From: JAKLFA01 sp964450385
GTDB taxonomy: Bacteria > Omnitrophota > Gorgyraeia > Zapsychrales > JANLHA01
Direction of reading: 5' to 3'
DNA: 64,000 bases
Assembly (NCBI GenBank): GCA_964450385.1
Contig: CAYVEC010000005.1
Coordinates: 26,167-90,166 of the forward strand
Positions within the stretch are counted from its first letter, which is position 1, and every line of letters starts with the position of its first letter. The translations under genes were made by a program, and so were the position numbers. The notes under the pieces are model-generated. The model had not been told where the DNA came from. It was given only the letters and a program-made list of their open reading frames with translations, and did no database searches. Positions 57,781 through 64,000 of the stretch are shown piece after piece.

Positions 57781-59156
57781 CCCACGTCCTGTCAACAATT
57801 CTCTTCCTACTCACCCTCGCGGCGCCGTATGCCATCTCATTCCTCATCGGGCTGATGGCTGTCGTTCTGATCACCCGCGAGCGCCGGCTCAATGCCGCTC
57901 TCGCCTTCGGTCTCGCCTTTGGGCTCGGAACCGGCATCAGCGCCGTCATCTCTTTTCTTTCCTTCCTGGTCCTGAACATTTATGCGCGCGCGTTCACCCT
58001 CGGCCTCCATGGGGCACTCGCCGTCGGTCTTGCCGCACTCATGATGAGACAGATCAAGAAAAAGAACCCCCCTCCATTGAACAGTTCCGGCCTTGACCCG
58101 ATCCTTTACCCCATCTTAATGGCGGGCCTCGTGGCCCTGTTATTCGCCTTCAGCAATATTTATCCAAGCGGCGGCTGGGACGCCTGGCAGGTCTGGAACT
58201 TTAAAGCAAAATTCCTATTCCTATCGTCCGGAAATTGGCGCGACCTCTTTGATCCCGTGCTCTGGCGGTCAAGCCCTCACTATCCACTCCTCCTGCCCCT
58301 CATCAATGTCTGGGGATGGACCTTTCAACGAGAGACGACCCTCTATATCCCGCTCGTCACATCGGTCCTCTTCGGATTAATGACCGGTAGCCTCGTCTTC
58401 GGGGTCCTCCGCCATTACCGTCTCAATCCGTGGATTGCCTGCGCCGTGACGGTGCTTCCGTTCATCAACAGTAATTACACGATCGCTCTCACAAGCCAAT
58501 ACTGCGATGCCCTCGTCGGATTTTATATCTTAGCCGCGCTCGCCCTGATCGTGATCGGGCTCGAGACTGATGAGCTCCCCCGGCACGTCCTTTCCCTCGC
58601 GGGACTCTTCATCGGACTCCTCAGCTTCACGAAACCTGAGGGCGCTGTCGCGGCCGCCTGGCTCGGCATCCTCGCAACCGCGTTCCTGATTCGCCAGCGC
58701 GCCGCCTTTGGCACGATCACTGGCTTTTTCCTCTCCATATTCATCGCAGCGATCCCCATGATCATCTTTACCCTCGTCCTTAATCCCGGCAACCAGACAT
58801 TCATCAACGGGCTCACCTCAACAGAGAGCCCTTCATCCTGGCTCCGTCTAAAAGCGATCCTGATGTTCCTTTGGATGGAACCGATCTCCCGGGCCTGGGG
58901 CGGCCTGTGGATCCTCATCGTCACCGTCGGCATCATCAGCCTGCCCAAAAGCGTCACGGCCTCACGACAGGCGTTCCCGATCTTCTTTCTCCTCTACCTC
59001 GGGACCGTCACTATCTATTATTGGGTGAATACCCATTTTGAAATCCTCTGGTGGCTCTCGGTAAGCCTCCAGCGGATTCTCGTTTCCCTTGTCCCGCTCA
59101 TGATCACCTGGGCCGGGATCAGCCTTAAAACAATAAGCGGCAATCACCCTTCCTGA
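57777..59156 (+). CDS. Polytopic membrane protein, possible GT-C glycosyltransferase
   Basis: 459 residues with about 11-12 membrane helices. After the first helices comes SNIYPSGGWDAWQVWNFKAKFLF, an acidic loop like those of GT-C enzymes (ArnT/GT39-type), then LWRSSPHYPLLLPLINVWGW. I cannot assign a family firmly. Preceding protein overlaps it by 4 bp and probably works with it. Location beside sugar-nucleotide genes (divergent) suits transfer of a sugar from a lipid carrier. The terminator stem includes its last codons. Confidence 0.75.
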   Translation: MTHVLSTILFLLTLAAPYAISFLIGLMAVVLITRERRLNAALAFGLAFGLGTGISAVISFLSFLVLNIYARAFTLGLHGALAVGLAALMMRQIKKKNPPPLNSSGLDPILYPILMAGLVALLFAFSNIYPSGGWDAWQVWNFKAKFLFLSSGNWRDLFDPVLWRSSPHYPLLLPLINVWGWTFQRETTLYIPLVTSVLFGLMTGSLVFGVLRHYRLNPWIACAVTVLPFINSNYTIALTSQYCDALVGFYILAALALIVIGLETDELPRHVLSLAGLFIGLLSFTKPEGAVAAAWLGILATAFLIRQRAAFGTITGFFLSIFIAAIPMIIFTLVLNPGNQTFINGLTSTESPSSWLRLKAILMFLWMEPISRAWGGLWILIVTVGIISLPKSVTASRQAFPIFFLLYLGTVTIYYWVNTHFEILWWLSVSLQRILVSLVPLMITWAGISLKTISGNHPS

Positions 59157-59169
59157 TGATTGCCGCTTA
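59134..59169. terminator. Intrinsic terminator between convergent genes
   Basis: 13-bp stem TAAGCGGCAATCA / TGATTGCCGCTTA with a 10-nt loop. The stop codon of the membrane protein lies in the loop. On the minus strand the stem is followed by TTGTTTTAAG, so it terminates greA well. Confidence 0.78.
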
Positions 59170-59201
59170 CCGTTACCCGCGTCCCTAAGAGGCTTCCGCC
59201 G

Positions 59202-59675
59202 TCAAGGACGCGTGATTTTCACAATAGTATACTCGATCTTGCCCGCCGGAACATCAAGCGTCACCTCAGCTCCCTCGGCCTTTCCAAGCAGCCCCTTGCC
59301 GATGGGCGAAAGGATCGAGATCTTATTGGCCTCAAAGTCCGCCTCCTCGGGAGAAACGAGCTGATACCGCGTCTCCTCTTTAGAATGAACATCAACAACC
59401 GTCACAAAGGCCCCAATATAGACCTTGTCCGCGGGGATGTTGAGGTCCTCAATAATCCGCACGTTCGAAAGCTTTGATTCCAATTCAGCGATCTGCGCCT
59501 CGCAATGCCCCTGGGCGTCCTTGGCCGCATCATACTCCGCGTTCTCCGAGATATCACCCTGAAGCCGCGCCTCGCCAATGGCCTTGGCGATCTCACGGCG
59601 TTTCGTGGTTTTAAGATATTCCAGGTCCTTGCGCAATTTCTCATATCCCGCACGCGTCAAATACACCTCAGGCAT
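59202..59675 (-). CDS. greA: Transcription elongation factor GreA
   Basis: Rescues backtracked RNA polymerase by stimulating transcript cleavage. The 157 residues comprise the N-terminal coiled coil with the tip GDISENAEYDAAKDAQ (catalytic acidic pair) and the C-terminal FKBP-like domain (ISILSPIGKGLLGKAEGAEV). GGAGG before the ATG at 59675 sets the start; the upstream in-frame residues are untranslated. Single gene between two terminators. Confidence 0.96.
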   Translation of the reverse strand: MPEVYLTRAGYEKLRKDLEYLKTTKRREIAKAIGEARLQGDISENAEYDAAKDAQGHCEAQIAELESKLSNVRIIEDLNIPADKVYIGAFVTVVDVHSKEETRYQLVSPEEADFEANKISILSPIGKGLLGKAEGAEVTLDVPAGKIEYTIVKITRP

Positions 59676-59710
59676 ACATCCTCCTTCGCCTAAATCCCCA
59701 CAATAAAGAA

Positions 59711-59738
59711 GCAGCACCGCTCATCTCTGGGGTGCTGC
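59711..59738 (-). terminator. Terminator after the 77-residue gene
   Basis: 8-bp stem GCAGCACC / GGTGCTGC with a 12-nt loop; on the minus strand followed by TTCTTTATTG. It separates the ybaB-side genes from greA. Confidence 0.72.
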
Positions 59739-59759
59739 CCCTTACCCGTCTCATCCCAA

Positions 59760-59993
59760 TTACATCTGTTTCATGGCCTGAGAGATCACCGGAAGAATCC
59801 CCTCGATCTCTTCCTTCGTCATCCGGCCTAATTTTGAAAAACGCCATTCTTCCGTCTGATTCCTGTTCTCACGGGTGATCTGAAGTTTCTTCTCGCCCCC
59901 GTTATACTGAAAGATCCCGACGGTAATACGGGTCCCGTCAAACTCCTTGATCTCTTTAAACAAGGCCACGTCCAATGATTGATCGTAAGGCAT
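59760..59993 (-). CDS. Hypothetical 77-residue protein, PC4-like in outline
   Basis: Compact beta-strand-then-helix protein: ITVGIFQYNGGEKKLQITRE, WRFSKLGRMTKEEIEGILPVISQAM. Strand-rich basic half followed by one helix is the outline of PC4/YdbC ssDNA-binding proteins, but the match is only suggestive. AGGAGG 6 nt before the ATG at 59993 supports expression. Downstream of ybaB by 37 bp, so possibly another nucleoid or nucleic-acid factor. Confidence 0.72.
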   Translation of the reverse strand: MPYDQSLDVALFKEIKEFDGTRITVGIFQYNGGEKKLQITRENRNQTEEWRFSKLGRMTKEEIEGILPVISQAMKQM

Positions 59994-60030
59994 CCCTTTC
60001 CTCCTCTTTCGTTAATATCCAGCGCCTTAC

Positions 60031-60315
60031 CTAAAAACCCAATGGCATCACCTGTGCCATCTTCTGCGCCGCTGTGGTTTGAGCCTTTTTCACCGCCGCG
60101 TTGATGCTCCGCAGCAGGTCCTTTTCGAGCCGTTCTTTGTTCTCCGGACGGATCATCTCTGGATCGATCCGCAGGGTCCGAACGACCTGAGAGCCCGTGA
60201 TATCAATCCGGATCCCGCGGACCTCTTCGGTCTCGACCACGATCGCGTCGAGCTCCTTCTTGATCTGGTCCGCCTGCCGCTTCATTTCCATCAACTGTTT
60301 CATCTTATCCAGCAT
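60031..60315 (-). CDS. YbaB/EbfC nucleoid-associated protein
   Basis: Small dimeric DNA-binding protein, 94 residues: MLDKMKQLMEMKRQADQIKKEL, VVETEEVRGIRIDITGSQVVRTLRIDPEMI, and MAQVMPLGF at the end. Usually beside dnaX-recR, which are absent here. AGGAG before the ATG at 60315; a GTG just upstream is ignored. Behind a promoter-like site at 60359-60387. Confidence 0.9.
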   Translation of the reverse strand: MLDKMKQLMEMKRQADQIKKELDAIVVETEEVRGIRIDITGSQVVRTLRIDPEMIRPENKERLEKDLLRSINAAVKKAQTTAAQKMAQVMPLGF

Positions 60316-60358
60316 CACCGCTCCTTCAATCAGAATAAAAAATTATCAATGTACAGCA

Positions 60359-60387
60359 TATATATCCTAAATCCCCGGCTTTTGCAA
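60359..60387 (-). promoter_or_regulatory. Possible promoter of ybaB
   Basis: TTGCAA (60387-60382), 17-nt spacer, TATATA (60364-60359) on the minus strand, about 45 bp before the ATG. Confidence 0.5.
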
Positions 60388-60402
60388 GCGCTATTTGACG
60401 AT

Positions 60403-60696
60403 TTACCTCAAATGAAAGGCGACATCCAGCAGTGTCTGTACTAAAAAACGCTGCAGGAACACGACCCCAAAAAATGCCACGATCGGCGATACATCAACCG
60501 CCATCGCAGGCAGTCTCCGCCGGATCGGTTCAAGGATCGGCTCAGTCGTTTGATATAAAAACCGCACGATCGGATTATACGGGTCCGGACTGACCCATGA
60601 GATGAGGGCCCTGATCAAGATCAGCCAATACGCCACGGTCAGCAACAAACCGATCACCCCTGCCACTGCCGTCAAAAAATTGCTCAAAATGAACAT
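60403..60696 (-). CDS. YggT-family membrane protein
   Basis: 97-residue protein with two hydrophobic halves (FLTAVAGVIGLLLTVAYWLILIRALISW and VSPIVAFFGVVFLQRFLV) around the YggT motif SWVSPDPYNPIVRFLYQTTEPILEPIRRRLP. Linked in other bacteria to cell division or osmotic response. GGGAGGG before the ATG at 60696. Confidence 0.92.
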   Translation of the reverse strand: MFILSNFLTAVAGVIGLLLTVAYWLILIRALISWVSPDPYNPIVRFLYQTTEPILEPIRRRLPAMAVDVSPIVAFFGVVFLQRFLVQTLLDVAFHLR

Positions 60697-60723
60697 CCCG
60701 GTTCCCTCCCCAGTCAAGTCCTC

Positions 60724-61317
60724 TTAAAAGACCTTGAACAAATTCCCGTCGATAACACGCTGCTCGATCCGCTGAAGAAGACGTTTCGTCGTCCGGCTGA
60801 TCTCCCCAATATAGTCCAGCATCCCGTCGATCTTTTCCGTAGTCCGTGTCAGGGCCGCCGCCGTATCATCAAAGGCGTGCGCGATATCCGCGGCATCGAT
60901 CGGATCCGATCCGATAAACGATGCCTTCAGGTCTTCGATATGGACACGCTCGCCGGTCCCGATCTCGACGATCTTTTGGCCGAGAACCCCTTCGGTCTCA
61001 ATCGCAATCGTCGTAATCTTATGGACCTGCTTCTCATATTTACGAAAAATCTGCATCGTCACCTTCACCCCGCGGCCCGAGACCTCCCGCTCGAGGAACC
61101 CGATGTCCGCGACAGTCCCGACCGTGACCCCGGAGATACGGACCGGGGCCCCGACCATGAGCCCACCGACCTTATGGAATAAGGCCGTCATGGTGAATTT
61201 GGGCTCGGTAAAACCCTTCTCCAGTCCGATCGTGAAGACCACAACGATAATAAGCGCCACGGACAACAACAGGAACGCCCCGGCGACGACTGGTTTTATC
61301 TGATGCTGGTTTCTCAT
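60724..61317 (-). CDS. mlaD: MlaD-like MCE-domain protein
   Basis: Substrate-binding ring of the Mla lipid transporter, anchored in the inner membrane. The 197 residues have one helix (VVAGAFLLLSVALIIVVVFTIGL) then the MCE domain (LFHKVGGLMVGAPVRISGVTVGTV, VTMQIFRKYEKQVHKITTIAIETEG), and a helical tail (about 150-197). AGGAGG precedes the ATG at 61317. Follows mlaF by 17 bp. Confidence 0.92.
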   Translation of the reverse strand: MRNQHQIKPVVAGAFLLLSVALIIVVVFTIGLEKGFTEPKFTMTALFHKVGGLMVGAPVRISGVTVGTVADIGFLEREVSGRGVKVTMQIFRKYEKQVHKITTIAIETEGVLGQKIVEIGTGERVHIEDLKASFIGSDPIDAADIAHAFDDTAAALTRTTEKIDGMLDYIGEISRTTKRLLQRIEQRVIDGNLFKVF

Positions 61318-61334
61318 TCATCCCTCCTGCCTGA

Positions 61335-62057
61335 TCATGCCGATGACAAAAATTCTTTCATGAACGGGTCCTGCGACGCGCGGATCTCAGCCGGCGTCCC
61401 CGCGAGCCGGATGGTCCCGTCCTTAATCACGAGCAGACGGTCCGCGATACGGAAAGCATTCGCCATATCGTGCGATGCGATCACGATCGTGCACTTCAGA
61501 TCACGGGCGATCTTCCGGATGAGGTCCGCGATCTCGCGGCTCCGAATCGGGTCGAGACCCGATGTCGGTTCGTCGCAGAGAACGATCGTTGTCCCGAGGA
61601 CCACGGCGCGAGCGAGCGCCGCCCGCTTTTTCATCCCGCCGCTCAACTCCATCGGAAGCTTCTCCGCCGCCCCTTCAAGCCCCACCAATGTCAATATCTT
61701 CTCGACCCGGTCGTTGACCTCCTGGTCAGACGTCTCTCCCTGCTCAACAAGGGGAAAGGCAACATTCTCCTCAACCGTCATAAAATCATACAAGGCCCCT
61801 TCTTGAAACAAAAACCCGATCTCGCGACGGACGCTGAGGAGCCCGCGCTCGTCCAGACGGGTAATGTCCTGGCCGTGGATCACGACCTCCCCGCTGTCGG
61901 GGCGCTCAAGCCCGATGAGATGACGGAGAAGCACGCTCTTGCCCGAACCGCTCTCACCCAAGAGCACAACAATCTCCCCCGCCGCGATCTCAAACGAGAC
62001 ATCGCGGAGAACCGTCTGGCCATGAAAGGCCTTCTGTAAATGACGGACCGTGATCAT
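61335..62057 (-). CDS. mlaF: MlaF-like ABC ATPase
   Basis: ATPase of the Mla phospholipid transporter, 240 residues. Walker A GESGSGKSVLL (35-45), FLFQEGALYDFMTVEENVAFPL, signature LSGGMKKR and Walker B IVLCDEPTSGLDPI are all of the MlaF type. The ATG overlaps the preceding lipoprotein stop (ATGA). Confidence 0.93.
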   Translation of the reverse strand: MITVRHLQKAFHGQTVLRDVSFEIAAGEIVVLLGESGSGKSVLLRHLIGLERPDSGEVVIHGQDITRLDERGLLSVRREIGFLFQEGALYDFMTVEENVAFPLVEQGETSDQEVNDRVEKILTLVGLEGAAEKLPMELSGGMKKRAALARAVVLGTTIVLCDEPTSGLDPIRSREIADLIRKIARDLKCTIVIASHDMANAFRIADRLLVIKDGTIRLAGTPAEIRASQDPFMKEFLSSA

Positions 62058-62389
62058 TTCTCTTTTGAAAACACCCGGAATTTATTCCTGTCAAGTTTCG
62101 TATACAGCCGGTCGAACGGCCGCACGTCAACGCGCGCCGTAAAAAACGATATCCCCCGATACTCGCCCTGCGGCACAACCTCCGAATCCAGAAGCACATC
62201 AAACCCATCCTGGGGGATCCACCGCGCACCCTCGAACTCAATCGGCTCTCCATTCTGGATCCATGCCGGCTCCGGCCCGACAAGATACTTGGCGAGTTTC
62301 CCCTCGTTACCCTCGGTGTACGAGCATCCCGCGGCGAACGCCGCGAGCGCAGCGAGCACGGCCCCGATGATCATGTTGCTGAATTTCAC
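62054..62389 (-). CDS. Lipoprotein encoded inside the Mla operon
   Basis: Unrecognised 111-residue lipoprotein. Signal MIIGAVLAALAAFAAGC ends in lipobox AAGC (Cys about 22). The mature part includes GPEPAWIQNGEPIEFEGARWIPQDGFDVLLDSE and RPFDRLYTKLDRNKFRVF. AAGGAGG 5 nt before a GTG at 62389 decides the start. Lying between mlaE and mlaF, it could be the outer-membrane partner in place of MlaA or MlaC, neither of which is here. No sequence similarity to them is visible. Confidence 0.78.
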   Translation of the reverse strand: MKFSNMIIGAVLAALAAFAAGCSYTEGNEGKLAKYLVGPEPAWIQNGEPIEFEGARWIPQDGFDVLLDSEVVPQGEYRGISFFTARVDVRPFDRLYTKLDRNKFRVFSKEK

Positions 62390-62400
62390 AGGCACCTCCT

Positions 62401-63162
62401 TTATCCCCAAAACGTCAAAATGATTTTTGTTAAGACCGTATTCGACACCACGACCACGATATACGACCAAGCCACGGCACGCGTCGTAAACTTCCCAACG
62501 CCGAGCGAGCCACCCCGCGTCACAAACCCCTGAAATGTGCAGATCCACCCAATGAAGACCGCAAAAAAGAGGGTCTTAATAAAACCACTAAAGAAATCGA
62601 CAAAATTCACCGCGGCCAGGGTCTGCTGAATATACGCGCTTCCGGAGATCCCGGCATCAAAGACCCCGATGACGTATCCGCCGAAGGTGCCGCAGACCTC
62701 CGAGAGGACAACGAGCCCCGGGAGGACAAAAAAACAGGCGATCATCCGAGGCAGGACGAGGAATTCGATCGGATCGACCCCGAGCGCCCGGGTTGCCGTG
62801 ATCTGATCGTTCACGCTCATCGTTCCGAGCTCGGCGGCCATCCGCGCCCCGGCCTTACCTGAAAAAATAAATGACGTGAAGACCGGCGAGAGTTCGCGGA
62901 TCAGGGACAAGACCACGAGCTGCGCCACATATTCCTTGGCCCCAAAACGACTGAGCATAACGTAGCCTTGGAGGGCCAGCACCGCGCCGGTGGCAAAGGA
63001 TGTCATCGCGACAATAAGCGCCGTGACCACCCCCTGCTCATAGACCTCTTTCATGACCTCGTGCCAACGGATCCGGCCGGCCAGGACCTGACGAAAGACG
63101 TTCCCGAGGAAGACAACCGATTCCCCGACACCCGCCACCACCCCCACGATCCGATGTATCAT
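62401..63162 (-). CDS. mlaE: MlaE-like permease
   Basis: Inner-membrane permease of the Mla system, 253 residues with about five helices. YVAQLVVLSLIRELSPVFTSFIFSGKAGARMAAELGTMSVNDQITATRALGVDP contains the family's conserved cytoplasmic helix, and VLPRMIACFFVLPGLVVLSEVCG the following one. ATG at 63162. Gene order is mlaE-lipoprotein-mlaF-mlaD. Confidence 0.93.
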   Translation of the reverse strand: MIHRIVGVVAGVGESVVFLGNVFRQVLAGRIRWHEVMKEVYEQGVVTALIVAMTSFATGAVLALQGYVMLSRFGAKEYVAQLVVLSLIRELSPVFTSFIFSGKAGARMAAELGTMSVNDQITATRALGVDPIEFLVLPRMIACFFVLPGLVVLSEVCGTFGGYVIGVFDAGISGSAYIQQTLAAVNFVDFFSGFIKTLFFAVFIGWICTFQGFVTRGGSLGVGKFTTRAVAWSYIVVVVSNTVLTKIILTFWG

Positions 63163-63166
63163 CCGG

Positions 63167-63664
63167 TTATTCCTTTGGTTTCTTCTTCAGCCAGACCGAT
63201 TCGAGCTCAGCATTGATCCGGCGTTCGACCACGACCGAAATATCCTTTTCCTTCTCGCGGCGGACCGGCCCTCGCTTCGCCGGACAAACAACGCCTAAAA
63301 ATTCCTTCACCGGCTTCACCCGGGCCCCGAGGCCCCTCACATACACCTGGATCTCCCGGTCATCCGTCACCACGATCATGTTCTTCACCTCGCGCGAGTC
63401 TTCGATCAGTCGGCGGATATAGGCGTCGGCCGTCTCGCCCGTCGTAAACACCACCCGAACCCCCTCATCACCGAGCGCCGCCCCTCCCCAGACATCCGGC
63501 TGACCATCAAAGACCACAAGGACCTGATTGCGCCGGCTGCCATGAGGCCGCTTCGTCATAAGCATCGCGAGCAAGGCCTGACGACCGTCAGCAAGCGTCA
63601 GGTCCGCCCAGACGTCATCCTGCTTTATAATATTATACCCGTCCAAAATATACCGCGTTGCCAT
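63167..63664 (-). CDS. NYN-domain (YacP-like) RNase
   Basis: 165-residue PIN-like nuclease of the YacP/Rae1 class: YILDGYNIIKQDD, VLVVFDGQPDVWGG, AYIRRLIEDSREVKNMIVVTDDREIQVYVRGLGARV carry the spread acidic residues. In Bacillus the relative Rae1 cleaves mRNA in the ribosome. C-terminal part is charged. ATG at 63664 is used; the frame upstream belongs to the neighbouring membrane gene in another frame. Confidence 0.9.
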   Translation of the reverse strand: MATRYILDGYNIIKQDDVWADLTLADGRQALLAMLMTKRPHGSRRNQVLVVFDGQPDVWGGAALGDEGVRVVFTTGETADAYIRRLIEDSREVKNMIVVTDDREIQVYVRGLGARVKPVKEFLGVVCPAKRGPVRREKEKDISVVVERRINAELESVWLKKKPKE

Positions 63665-63666
63665 CT

Positions 63667-64000
63667 CTATTTCGCCTGGGTGGCCATGAAAAAGGCCCAG
63701 CCCAGGATCCCGGTCACCACCATGAGGCCAAAGCTCAAGAGCCCGATACTCACCCCGATCCCCATCAAAAACCCGGCCCGGACCAACAAAAACTCCAACC
63801 CGGCCTCGCGAAACCCGAGGCCTCCGATCGACGGAAAGGATGAGGCCACACAGGTGATCGGTGTAAAAATCAGAAAATAAAAAAACGGGATCTCCTGGTG
63901 CAGGCCCCGGGCAAAACACCAGAACACGCCGGCGAGCATGATCTGCGACACACACGAGAGGGCCATCCCGCGATAGAAGACCCCCGGCCGGCCGCGCAGG
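63667..64000 (-). CDS. YbhN/AglD-like membrane protein (5' end beyond window)
   Basis: C-terminal about 111 residues of a polytopic protein; the start lies beyond the right edge. FFYFLIFTPITCVASSFPSIGGLGFREAGLEFLLVRAGF matches the signature region of the lysylphosphatidylglycerol synthase-like TM family (PF03706), found in flippase-like proteins. Three hydrophobic helices are visible. Two bp before the NYN gene, so same transcript. Confidence 0.82.
   Translation of the reverse strand, partial: LRGRPGVFYRGMALSCVSQIMLAGVFWCFARGLHQEIPFFYFLIFTPITCVASSFPSIGGLGFREAGLEFLLVRAGFLMGIGVSIGLLSFGLMVVTGILGWAFFMATQAK

Noticed and set aside
1..64000. CRISPR arrays, insertion sequences, phage or integrase genes
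   Set aside because: No regularly spaced repeats, transposase-like proteins or terminal inverted repeats with target duplications were seen.

Overview
The window (about 57% GC by eye) is a dense, ordinary-looking chromosomal segment. Roughly 70 protein genes, one tRNA and many recognisable promoters are packed with short or overlapping junctions, mostly on the minus strand. I see no transposase, integrase, phage gene or CRISPR array. The gene set points to a didermic bacterium outside the best-known phyla. It combines LPS/outer-membrane genes (lpxA, lpxD, lpxI, a fused lpxC-fabZ, bamA, ompH, lolCDE-like, mlaE/F/D) with genes typical of Gram-positives (mcsA-mcsB-clpC, spoVG, and the order ispE-spoVG-glmU-prs-ctc-pth). 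Together with the 33-residue AURKAIP1/COX24-type ribosomal protein, this fits Omnitrophota (the PVC neighbourhood). That placement is an inference from gene content, not a phylogeny.

Layout. 1-8.0 kb (minus): lysS, a Lol-type permease and ATPase, ilvE, mcsA, mcsB and clpC (cut by the left edge), behind a perfect consensus promoter. 8.2-15.2 kb: the envelope operon bamA-ompH-lpxD-lpxC/fabZ-lpxA-lpxI. 15.2-24.1 kb: a TPR gene, ispE, spoVG, tRNA-Gln, glmU, prs, rplY, pth, rpsF, ssb, rpsR, rplI and dnaB. 24.1-25.1 kb: the tiny ribosomal gene and hisG. 25.3-26.8 kb (plus): a PpiD-like anchored chaperone. 26.9-29.7 kb: rmuC-yfiH-cutA-tlpA. 29.7-34.1 kb: an orphan PilB/GspE ATPase, rtcB and dinB. 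34.3-34.7 kb (plus): a two-repeat protein I do not recognise. 34.7-44.5 kb: a long minus-strand run with a MagIII-like glycosylase, a lipoprotein, ABC-F, RluB-type and SpoU enzymes, a GH5 hydrolase, an alpha/beta hydrolase, two receiver-only response regulators, a dCMP deaminase, TtcA, a PEBP protein and an RlpA-like protein. 44.7-46.0 kb (plus): phoH. 46.0-52.4 kb: rsmE, an aminotransferase, a coiled-coil protein, an AsmA-like protein, an Hpt protein and a hybrid histidine kinase. 52.4-57.1 kb: HD protein, rlmB, small lipoprotein, zinc-ribbon membrane protein, GT2, and the WbpD/WbpB-like sugar-nucleotide pair. 57.4-59.2 kb (plus): a hypothetical and a polytopic membrane protein. 59.2-64 kb: greA, a 77-aa protein, ybaB, yggT, the Mla lipid-transport genes, a NYN nuclease and a YbhN-like protein cut by the right edge.

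How it works together. Much of the window builds the outer membrane: lipid A synthesis, BamA/OmpH/PpiD-type folding, Lol lipoprotein export, Mla lipid trafficking and glycan sugar synthesis. The rest is translation and DNA maintenance plus arginine-phosphorylation protein quality control. The least ordinary items are the tandem-repeat protein at 34.3 kb with its symmetric intergenic region, SpoVG with an inserted zinc ribbon, three genes whose promoters lie so close to the start codon that the mRNA should be (nearly) leaderless, promoter-embedded palindromes, and a G10 tract at a ribosome-binding site. No large undescribed defence-like or mobile system is evident.
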